Of a stretch of 64,000 nucleotides of DNA, positions 23,574 to 32,414 are shown in pieces. Every line of letters starts with the position of its first letter. The first letter of the stretch is position 1. The notes beneath the pieces were generated by a model, which made no database searches, was not told the origin of the DNA, and saw only the letters and a list, made by a program, of their open reading frames with translations. The stretch is from Cytospora piceicola. Taxonomy: Eukaryota; Ascomycota; Sordariomycetes; Diaporthales; Cytosporaceae. The stretch covers positions 558,001 to 622,000 of the forward strand of contig JALQBC010000020.1 in NCBI GenBank assembly GCA_023375675.1, given 5' to 3'. Both the position numbers and the translations under genes were made by a program.

Positions 23574-24774
23574 ATGCCTATACGGATTCTATGTCTTCAC
23601 GGCAGGGGTTCTAATACCGAGGTGGGCAGTTTGAATTTGTCTTGATCGCATATAACCCAACACCCCCCAAAAAAACTGACTGATGGCTTGTCGCCCTTGT
23701 AGATCTTCCGGATGCAAACTGCAGGCATACGGAGCCTGCTAGAGCCAGAATATGAGTTTGAATTTGTGGAGGGCCGGTGGCCTCACTTAGAGGGGAACTG
23801 GTCTCTGCATACAGTCGACTTTTCAAAGTCAAATGTAAGTATTTAGGGGCATTGTACTGGATGCTGGGTCAGGAGGCCGCCTACCCCTCCCGGGAGTTTC
23901 TGCTTCCTGAAGTGCCTACCTTGGTCTGGGTCCAAAGAAGAGTGGGTTGCTAACGATCACCGTGCTAATATGCGTTTCAAGCTGTATGGGTTCTACAATA
24001 TGTTGGATGTCGAGGATATTCTGGCCACCGAGAACGAGCTGCGTCAGGTTATAGAGGACCATGGTCCATTCGATGGTTTGTTGGGATACTCGTAAGTCGG
24101 CGAAAATTCTCTGTTCATCACAGGGATCCAGTACCTGCACCATCAATATTTTCGTCTCCCGAACTAAGCCTACCTTGTTAGCCAAGGCGGATCAATGGCT
24201 GCTCAAATCGCCATCCGGCTCCTCATGGAGAACCCATACGCCACACCCCAGGAGTTACCGATCAAGTTTCTGGTGCTCATCAACAGCGCCGTGCCGCCTT
24301 TAATCATGCCATTGGATGGACAAGAGGTCACGGACATACCGATTGAAGAGGCGCCAATGCTGCAGATGCTATTCGACATCTTCAAAGCGAATCCGGCTGA
24401 TCACCTGGATAAAGCGCGGCCAGCTAAGCTTGCCAATGGCCGACAGGTACGTACAGAAAGATCACACTTTGTTATAATGTACAGTACCGACTGACGTTGA
24501 TAAAAATTACGCCCCCACCCAGGTTCTTGTAAACAAGACGCACTACATGACGTTCTTTGACGAGGCCTGGGATGGAAACGTTCTTTCCATGCCTTCGCTG
24601 CACATTACAGGCCTGGGCGATGCCCCAGAATACGGCCAGCAACTGTTTGACATTGCTGAACCTTGTCAAGCGGAGCGTATTGGGCATGTGTTCGGGCACG
24701 ACTTCCCACGAGGGCTTGATATGAACAAGACCATTGCCAGGTCGATCAGGGCAATGGTGGAGAAAGCTCTGTAG
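23574..24774 (+). CDS. FSH1-family serine hydrolase (LovG-like)
   Basis: An alpha/beta hydrolase of the FSH1 (DUF341) family. Members in polyketide clusters, such as LovG, hydrolyse the finished chain from a highly reducing PKS. Exons are 23574-23621, 23703-23834, 23982-24091, 24182-24446 and 24523-24774, giving 268 aa. The N-terminus MPIRILCLHGRGSNTE is the family's strand-oxyanion segment. The nucleophile elbow GYSQGG, built across intron 3, places the catalytic Ser at residue 97. HITGLGD and HVFGHDFPRG supply the Asp and His. The acceptor of exon 3 (23981/23982) is the least certain point, and intron 2 is long (147 nt). The gene is convergent with the trehalase, their stop codons 121 bp apart. 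The nearby PKS lacks its own thioesterase, which fits a release role. Confidence 0.87.
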
Positions 24775-24895
24775 AATGATGAAAACAGGACCTTCTCACG
24801 GCGGCTTTCGGTGTACAGTATGTAACTACATCACATCCAGTACATATTCAATCCCAGAACACCTCAGCCATGCCTAATCTCAAGACTGGATTCAA

Positions 24896-27800
24896 TCAAA
24901 CATGCAAATCTGCGGCCAGGAGCGCAAACTCGGCAACCGTTGCCCCAGCACCATCATCTGTCCAGCACCCTGTGACCTCGAGTTTCGCAAACTGACCACT
25001 CCATATCGCGTTGGTGAGCTGGATGGTGGTAATGTTGCCAACATACCTCACCACAGGCGAGTCCGGGACCCACGGCTTCGTGATGCCGATATCTTCGTCC
25101 ACAAGTACAGTGACAGGCTCGAAATCCGAGCTATTCGAGATCGAAACCTTGACATGTTTGGGCGGTCGCATGGCAAAGTCCAGCTGAATAGCCCCGAGCA
25201 GCCGCGGCGCCTGCAAAGATCCAATATCCACTACAAGAGCGGCTGTAACATCACTTGTATCGTGCTGCCAAAAGGTGCCTCCGTATCCATCCGTGGCTGC
25301 AAACGCTAGCTCGCCATGCGACGAGCTTGCGCCATGACACTGCAAAATGTTGCCCGGCACAGCGACCTCTGTATCATACAACCTGTTCTCTACCACCTTG
25401 GTGTCATTAACGCGCAAGAATACCATCTGCGAATCGGGGTCGTCCACGTCTCGACCGATTGTAATGGGCATATCCTCCTTGCCATACTGGTCTGGCACCA
25501 GACCGTCGAAGTGGGATGCTTCGCGCCGCGTGATCGAAGTATGCGTGCGGTTTATGCGGAAGCTGACGACGGCGCCGTTGTAGAACTGGATGGGTGGCTT
25601 GAAGTTGCGGAGCTGGGGAGGGAGAGACGGGTTGATCAGCAGATTTCGGTGCGTGACGCGCAGGCCGAGGAAGCCCGCCGTAAATATCTGCAGGAGACCG
25701 CCGTGGCCGGTGAGGAACGGAAACGCTGGGTTGATGGCGTTCCCCGTCAGCGGATCCAGGATGCCGGGCTCGTCGTCTTGCTGTTCAGAATACTGGTACC
25801 ATGGGCCGCGGATGTAAGGCTGGAATGATTTTACTAGGTATGTCCAGAATGCGCACCCCGAGGTGGCTAGGGAGTTCGCTGTAATAGCATACATGCTCCA
25901 TGTCATGGCTGGGCCGTTCGGATCCGTGCGGACCGCGTAAAAGTCCATCGCAGCTCGGTACTTGGCAAGTGAGAAGTTCCGCTTGTAGTCGTAGGGATAA
26001 TGGGACAGAATTATGTCTGCCTGTTTAGGGAAGACATCGTTTGTCATGCCCTGGAATTCGAGAACGACGTCGTCGTCCGAAGTGGGTATGGACATGTGCT
26101 CGAGCTGGTCAAGCCAGTCTGGCTCGAGTGGGATGCCTCGTTCACGGCGAGACTCCGAGGCGAGTTGCAGAAGAGTGCTGACTGCGGTCCCAGTAAAAGA
26201 ACCGTCTGCGATCCACATGTAGTATTCGTCAGCATCGGCCATCACGTCGATGCCCCAGCGGCCAGTGTTCTCTCGTTGTGTTAGAACATTGCTCAGGCCC
26301 AAGGCCACGCCGTCGATTACGTCCACCGCCCCGTGCTGGTCAAACCAATTCCTGTCGCCGCTCGTGTTCCGTCCCATGGTCATACTCAACGCAATGTCGG
26401 CGTTGAGGTGATACTGGTACATGATGCAGGGTGCAGAGATGTTGTAGCATTGTCCATGTCGACCGCTTGTCCACGCATAAAGCATGCTTCCCGCTTTCAA
26501 GCCATGCCTCTCGGTGTTCTTGCGAGACTGCTCTGCCCGGTTGATACGATACAGCGAGAACTGTCTCGCCAACTTGGGATGCACTCCCTGGATGGCGGGA
26601 GCCACGAAAAGATCAGCGTCCCAGAAAATCTTGCCTCCGTACGTTTGGGAGACCAGGCCGCCCACGGCAAGAGAGTTGCACGCAATGCAAGTGCTCGGGT
26701 TCTCATCACGGGTCGGATTCCATGGGATGAGGCTCGTGTAAAGATAGTAAGCGGAGGAGATGGCTGTGATCTGCAAAGCTTTTACCACGTCGTCGCCTGT
26801 TGGGAGCGATCCTGTTACCGGATCTCTGAAATCAGCCACGAAGTCTGCATTCATGAGTCTGCCCACTTCAGCACTGTGTTCCTCACGTAGAACATGATAT
26901 CCGCGGTTCATAGCGGATGACACAACGTCCGAGACCACTGTCTCTGTGTCCGACCCATAATGCTCTGATGAGGCAACACCTGCGTACTTGTAGACCGTCG
27001 CGGACTGTAAACCGGATTGCAACCGATACCGCTGGGTCAAGGAAACAGACTCGGACTTTGTATTAGATGAATTGACTGAAACCGGATTTGTTAGGTCGTT
27101 GAAGGCGGAAACAAAGTCGCTGAAGTATTCGTCCTTTTCTTTGAGGCACATCAAGTCGTCCCCGTGCGTCGATGACAGCACATACGCCATGACATGGTCA
27201 ACTCCTTCTGGTGAAACAGCAGAAACGATTTGACTGCTGGCCCGATTCACCCACGTCTTGACGGTTGTCGTGCGCAAAGCTGACTGGTTGTCCAGTACAT
27301 CAAGGATGTGTACGTCGTCGAGGCCCTGCTCACTGGAGACGACCAGTTTCACAGCTGCCAGACGTCGTTCGGCAAGCGACGCCAAAGATTCGTAAGATAC
27401 CAGTAGCTTCCGGCCCTCTGCACACTTTGGAGGGGTCCAGACATACGACCATGTGAGTATTCCTGTCTTACTTGTAGGACATCCCGAATCAGCGCCATAT
27501 TCTGCCTTATGTGAGACCTGGTGCGCACATGCTTGCTTACAAAGACAGCGTCGACTCGAAGTCAGTGATTTCGGATACGTTTATGTCTCCATTGAGGACA
27601 CTGCCACACATCTCGACTAGCAAATCGGTGAAGTGCGGCACACCGGAAATGAAACTCTCGCCTAGCTCCCCAGGCTCAAGTATGCTGGGCCCACTGCCCC
27701 AGAACCCCGTGATCGTGGCGAACGTTCTTCGAGGACTGCTATAAGACGGCCATCCCTCGGAATCATTTCGACGGCTGTGCTCATAGAAAGGCCCCAAAGA

Positions 27801-28102
27801 ACCTTGTGCGAGGCCAATATAGCTGTTCAAAACACAGCAAGTGCGTTATCAGCTCATGTGTACTGCACCATAGGGGGGAACGGCATCCTCAGCAGCCATG
27901 ATATTGAGAAATCATACCCATTTGACTGCGGTAGCCACGCAGTAAATACCCCTGGCAGCGGCTTGGTGGATTTCAAGGTCCACGTAGCATCATCCCAGGA
28001 CACCCAGTCTGCCTTGATATCGAATGTTGAGCTCGAGCTTGGTGCTCCTCTTGCTACACCCAAGGAGCATACACTGGCTAAGACTAACGCTGGGAGATTC
28101 AT
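24896..28102 (-). CDS. Secreted acid trehalase, glycoside hydrolase family 65
   Basis: Acid trehalase splits alpha,alpha-trehalose into two glucoses outside the cell or in the vacuole. Exons are 28102-27918, 27822-27541 and 27470-24896, giving 1013 aa, the usual size for the ATH1 type. MNLPALVLASVCSLGVARGAP is a clear signal peptide. Splicing restores SNGYIGLAQGSLGPFYEH and FKTGILTWSYVWTPP, both conserved in the family. GH65 catalytic-barrel motifs include FWDADLF at about residue 438, the WTSGRHGQC loop and YQYHLNADIA. The segment ADADEYYMWIADGSF places the likely general acid Glu at about 571. The frame is open for 858 codons in the last exon. Its position between a PKS release hydrolase and a P450 is unusual. 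The first in-frame ATG is at 28102; an upstream GTG is not used. Confidence 0.92.
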
Positions 28103-28303
28103 GGCAGGCACTCGAGGTCTGACAGACCTATCATTGGGTCCGGAGTGTGAAGGTGCCGTCTATCTCGGATGCATCATCTGTGTCAAAGGCGGCGCCAGTG
28201 TGGTCCGTGGGAATCAGATGCTGATGGTTTGGCTGGCAGCAGCCCACATTTGAGCCCCCACATGATTTGACACGCGACCAGCAGAATAATACTGTATAAA
28301 GTA

Positions 28304-28538
28304 CAGGTCGCCGGGGTAATAAATGTTATTTTTTGACCGTACCTGTGGATTGGTTGGAACAGATCCACTTCAGGTGTAAGAGGGTCGATAATTAGGCGAA
28401 TACGTCGCAGATGGGCCTCAGAAGAGCTTCGCAGTTAGACCCACGAAGTCACGTCCTATAAAAATGGTGAGAAGCAGTACAAAGCAGGGCCCCCTGTCAG
28501 TGCGGTCAAAAAATAACATCTATTACCCCGGCGACCTG
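28304..28538. mobile_element. TIR element family 2 (235 bp, MITE-like)
   Basis: Perfectly paired ends: the left starts CAGGTCGCCGGGGTAATA at 28304, and the right is its reverse complement ending at 28538. The inverted repeats extend about 36 bp with one mismatch, through ATGTTATTTTTTGACCG. TA dinucleotides flank both sides (28302-28303 and 28539-28540), as expected for a TA target duplication of the Tc1/mariner or PIF type. The 160-bp interior has no gene. The near-identity of the ends indicates a fairly recent insertion. Confidence 0.88.
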
Positions 28539-28647
28539 TATTTTCACGAGGCCTCAAAGCGTTTGTTGATCATCCTTAATGGGGCTTGGTTTATAGTAAT
28601 CTTGCAGGTCCGTGACTTGGGAAGGACATCCGGCGGTGAGAGTTCTA

Positions 28648-28806
28648 CACCTATCCCGGGGTTCAAACCTTAATAGAAGACTTCTTCAACCTACCTAGGT
28701 ATGTCCCTCGTTGTAGAAATTACTACCCATAAAGGTGACCAGTGGGGCAAGATCTGCCAACAGAAAGAGAGTTCAAGAATTAACGTTTGAACCCCCGGAA
28801 TGGGTG
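28648..28806. mobile_element. TIR element family 1, copy B (159 bp)
   Basis: Left end CACCTATCCCGGGGTTCAAA and right end TTTGAACCCCCGGAATGGGTG are inverted copies, flanked by TA on both sides (28646-28647 and 28807-28808). The interior shares GACCAGTGGGGCAAGATCTG with copies A and C. Its right end is about 65 bp from a glycosyltransferase fragment. Confidence 0.85.
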
Positions 28807-28869
28807 TAGGGAACAGCCGAGCTAGGCAGGTAGGTCATCGGTTTCATGATTCGGTTGTCGCAACTTGGC

Positions 28870-29246
28870 AAACGTCAAATGCTCTTGTTGTGGGCTACTT
28901 TCCTTGTAATGCCCTGCTCGAGCACGCTGATGTTTTCATTTTTGCAAGCGGGTACAGAGGCTCAATACATGCCGTGGCGAATAACGTGCCTGTGATCCAG
29001 ACTGGCTGCAATTTGGACGAGGCGGACATAGGGCGTCGACTGAAATACTTGGGAATTGATGTGTATCTCGACTCCAGGAGGGCAAAATTGGACCATGGTA
29101 AGTTTGCGGAGCTGTGTGGAATATCTTGCCAAAGGGTCGGGCCCTATCAAATTTTCAAGGACAGAGATCTGGCATCGAGACAAGACCTCAGGAGTTCAGA
29201 GTGTACAAGCCTCTGCATCTGCAAATCCCAGAAAAGGAGACTCTAG
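28870..29246 (+). pseudogene. C-terminal fragment of a GT1 UDP-glycosyltransferase
   Basis: The reading VVGYFPCNALLEHADVFIF, then ASGYRGSIHAVANNVPVIQ and DEADIGRRLKYLGIDVYL, is the C-terminal nucleotide-sugar binding half of a GT1 enzyme, corresponding to the usual FLPYDEIL-HADVFVTNGGYG-H-VP pattern. Only about 70 conserved residues remain. Everything N-terminal is missing, and the sequence directly upstream is TIR element copy B. After residue LDSRRAK the frame degenerates. It is a broken remnant and not a gene. The normal partner would transfer a sugar to a lipid or polyketide. Confidence 0.7.
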
Positions 29247-29465
29247 ATTGCAGAACTTGATACCTATTTCGTTGAGATAGCATGTGTATACAAAAGTTGA
29301 CCTCCCGAGATCCTCGCTGCACATTTTCAAGTTCAGGTTTGCAACTGAACTCCGAGGTGCTTCGAATTTGTGGACGCGTGGGATATTGTGCGGTTGCCCA
29401 CGTCGTTTTGATACTTAGGTAACTTGTTAATCTTCGAGTAAGACAAAATCTGTGGTAGCCTGCTC

Positions 29466-31112
29466 TTACAACTCTTCTTGTCTCCTCCTGATTCTAATCT
29501 TTGCGTCCATCGGCGGAACGTGATTTGTTCCAAACCACACATTCTCTGGTCTTTTCTCTTGAAACTCGAAATCATACCTCAACAGGATATTTGCCATCAA
29601 TACCTTCAACATTCCGGAAGCAAAGAATCGTCCGGGACAGCTATTCAAGCCACCTCCAAAGGACAAGTAGTCAGGGGACGTGGTCGCCCATGCCTGCCTC
29701 GCCCCCTTCAAGCTATCGCCAGTCACCTGTGCGTCCTTCCTTCTGTTGTAGAAACGAAATGGCTTGAAAGCCGCAGCGTCGGATCCGTAGATGTCCTCAT
29801 CAAAGTGGATCGAGTACGCTGGAATGCCAACTTGATAGCCCGGTGGCACCTGGACGCCGGAAGGCGTCGTGAGGCCATCCTTTCCCACGATGCGCAAGGG
29901 GCCCAAACTCAGCACTGTGTTCATGCGCTGGCTTTCCCGGAAGGTGCTATCCAGCTTCTCCAGTTGGGCCAGGGATCGCTTGTTCCATCCTTCTTGGTCG
30001 CTGTGGACGGCGCGAACCTCGCTGATCTCTCGACGGAGTTCGGCAACGTCTTTTGAACCTTGCTCGGCGCCGGAACCGACAATGTCGAGAATCATGTGCA
30101 CGATGGCGAAGACATTGGTGTGCAGTGCGAAGGCGTTGAGGAGCAAGATCCGCGCTGAAAGAACTTCTGGGTCCAAGAGGTACGGGTCGCCCTGGGATTC
30201 TCCGTAGGCAATGAGCCAGTTCAAAAAGTCATTTTTGTCTACTTCTCCCTTGTGTTCCCCAGCATCTGTCTCCAATCCCCTGCCATGCTGCAGGTGGCCT
30301 CTGGCGTTCAATCTTTTGTGAACTTCGCCGAGGGTGAGCCTGAACCATTTTCTCTCATACCAGCGGCATGGAAGGGTCACCAAAGGTGCTAAAAGACGGC
30401 GCAGAGGGTTCGGAAGCAGCCAGAGCATATTCGCCGCCAACGGTACGGCTTGTGCATACGCAACGCCGGTGTCGAGCACCTCTTGGTTCCGGCAATGTGA
30501 TTCTCCGATGAAGATGCGATTAATTGCCTGACCAATGATGGGCCTCAGTGTGTCGTAAACGCACACCTCCTTCCACTCGTTGCTGCTGGAGGCGGCCTCG
30601 TCGCCGCCCCATCGTCTCGCCAGTGCAAGGTCCAGCTCCTCCGAGAGGGCTGGAATCAGGTTGCCGATCTCCCGCGTGAGCTTGGTAGCTATGATGTGGA
30701 TGGGCACTTTGTTGTGATCTCGCGTGGGATAAACGGTGCCGTGATTCCACTGGAAATGCTGGATGGTCTGCTTGTGCATGCTCGCGATAGACTCGGGCTG
30801 ATCGATGAGCCATTTTCTCTGGGCGGAGGGCAGCAGGATTAACTTGTCTTGGCCTGGACCTAGGATGGGGACGCGAACGGTCTCATTTTTGTGCTGTGTG
30901 TGGTGCAGGTGAAGCGTCTTCTTCAGATCCAATGTGTTCCGGTAGAGTGCACGAAGATAGGGCGCCCATTCGCTGGGCGAGCTATTCAGGAACCCTAATT
31001 TGGCGATTGAACGAGGAGTCGGAAAGATCAAATAATTGTAGACTATGTATACAATCAAGACGACTGCCAGCATGAATACCTGCGGCGGTATGAGCCATTC
31101 TGCGCTTTGCAT
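29466..31112 (-). CDS. Cytochrome P450 monooxygenase
   Basis: A microsomal P450 of 548 aa in one exon. The N-terminal helix QVFMLAVVLIVYIVYNYLIF anchors it in the ER membrane, followed by the Pro-containing hinge FPTPRS. The helix-K ExxR motif is FRESQR. The heme-binding loop is FGGGLNSCPGRFF with the axial Cys at about 492. The I-helix reads FALHTNVFAIVHM and lacks the usual acidic-Thr pair, as in the fungal branch related to ent-kaurene oxidase-like P450s. The ATG at 31112 is preferred because upstream codons to 31379 encode no anchor. The gene is divergent from the PKS and probably oxidises its product; the reaction is unknown. Confidence 0.92.
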   Translation of the reverse strand: MQSAEWLIPPQVFMLAVVLIVYIVYNYLIFPTPRSIAKLGFLNSSPSEWAPYLRALYRNTLDLKKTLHLHHTQHKNETVRVPILGPGQDKLILLPSAQRKWLIDQPESIASMHKQTIQHFQWNHGTVYPTRDHNKVPIHIIATKLTREIGNLIPALSEELDLALARRWGGDEAASSSNEWKEVCVYDTLRPIIGQAINRIFIGESHCRNQEVLDTGVAYAQAVPLAANMLWLLPNPLRRLLAPLVTLPCRWYERKWFRLTLGEVHKRLNARGHLQHGRGLETDAGEHKGEVDKNDFLNWLIAYGESQGDPYLLDPEVLSARILLLNAFALHTNVFAIVHMILDIVGSGAEQGSKDVAELRREISEVRAVHSDQEGWNKRSLAQLEKLDSTFRESQRMNTVLSLGPLRIVGKDGLTTPSGVQVPPGYQVGIPAYSIHFDEDIYGSDAAAFKPFRFYNRRKDAQVTGDSLKGARQAWATTSPDYLSFGGGLNSCPGRFFASGMLKVLMANILLRYDFEFQEKRPENVWFGTNHVPPMDAKIRIRRRQEEL

Positions 31113-31473
31113 TGTGGCGTGAGTTCGACTTGATTTGTTGATATCTGGCGAGAAATGCGGATAGTCGACAGGCATGAGAACAGAAGATGAATATAATACT
31201 TTATAACTCCCTAACTGCTGAATTGTGGCAACGGTATCCACCCACTCAAGACCAAATGCCCAACTGGCAGGTCGAAGATGTTCCTGCTGCCCTTCCCCCC
31301 AGCACGAGTTGTAACAACCCCTCAGTTGTAGAATAACAATATTACTGCCCGAGTAATATGTCTCAGGAGGGGGAACCACTGTACTGGTGCTGTCACGTAT
31401 GGAAATGAAGGTCAGGCTTTCAAAGAGTGACCGAGATCTACAAGGTTTGTGCTAGCTCATGTAACAACACGTA

Positions 31474-31540
31474 CACTTATTCCGGGGTTCCAAACGTTAA
31501 TTGAATATTTCTCCACTCTACGTACTTAGATCCTTGCCCT
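31474..31540. mobile_element. TIR element family 1, copy D (left half only)
   Basis: It begins CACTTATTCCGGGGTTCCAA after a TA dinucleotide and continues ACGTTAATTGAATATTTCTC, matching the left arms of copies A and C. The similarity ends near 31540, with no right terminus found nearby. It is a truncated copy upstream of the P450. Confidence 0.65.
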
Positions 31541-31979
31541 GTTATATTAACGCAAACGAAGAATACCGGCCTGAACAATTACTCTGATCCCGGCAGCCCC
31601 ATCACGAGCCTGTACGGAGTAACAGCCGCATGATCAGATCTGTCCAGTAGGTGGGGAAGAAGGAGGAGCTGTCCGGGGGCTCCCGCTTCTCCAGAGCGCT
31701 TCTTCCCTAGTTCCCCCCCTCCCCGCAAACTTTAAAGTTCTAAATATCCCAAGCCAAGAGGATCCGACTTCGCGAGCCCCAAATATCAGAGTCCAAACGA
31801 GGGGATTCGTGTCCATGACTCGGCTGGTTTTGTGGGTTTGACACCTCAGCTGGCTACACACCGCAGCCGAATCTTGGGATTGTAACCGGAGATGGGGCGA
31901 TTTTACGACCCCGAACAGCAATATCTTGGGATGGATGGATGTATATATTCGACCGCGGTAAGGCCGTAGGCCAGCTATA

Positions 31980-32135
31980 CACTTACCCCGGGGGTTCAAA
32001 CGTTAATTGAGTGCTTCTATACTCCATATTCCTCGCTGTACACAGTAGGAATTGCTAGAATGGTGACCAGTAGGGCAAGATCTGCCAATAGAAAAGTTAC
32101 TCTCAGAATTAACGTTTGAACCCCCGGGATAGGTG
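31980..32135. mobile_element. TIR element family 1, copy C (156 bp)
   Basis: The best complete copy. Left CACTTACCCCGGGGGTTCAA and right TTGAACCCCCGGGATAGGTG are inverted, continuing inward as ACGTTAATT and AATTAACGT. TA precedes the left end; the right flank reads AA, so the target duplication is eroded. It ends 280 bp before the PKS start codon. Confidence 0.87.
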
Positions 32136-32414
32136 AAGACTGCAAAGCCCCATCCCGTTGACCCAGTGTCGTGATATCTTGGGAGGACATACAATATATG
32201 AAGGGACCGTGTTCTGCTGAGTCATCTCATCACATCAAGACAAAGTGATCATGAGTTTATATTGATATAGTGCCGTATGATTCTACAATAACTTGTATAC
32301 CAGTCGTTTTGAACTTCAGATGACTTGGTAATTATTGACATTCTTTGGTGCTCAGCCACCTAACCTCAATTCCTTACCCCCTTGCGTAAAGATCATCAAC
32401 TCCAAGACGCCATC

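Larger units (their letters stand above)
31113..32414. promoter_or_regulatory. Divergent P450/PKS promoter with TIR elements
   Basis: A 1.3-kb bidirectional spacer separates the start codons of the P450 and the PKS. It contains one complete and one partial family-1 TIR element. No transcription-factor gene lies within the apparent cluster, so the regulator is probably elsewhere. The GC-rich CCCGGG core at the element ends is repeated here, but whether it binds a factor is unknown. Confidence 0.5.

Noticed and set aside
28463..28673. Plus-strand frame between the two TIR elements
   Set aside because: It overlaps the right arm of the family-2 inverted repeat and the left arm of copy B, and has no domain.
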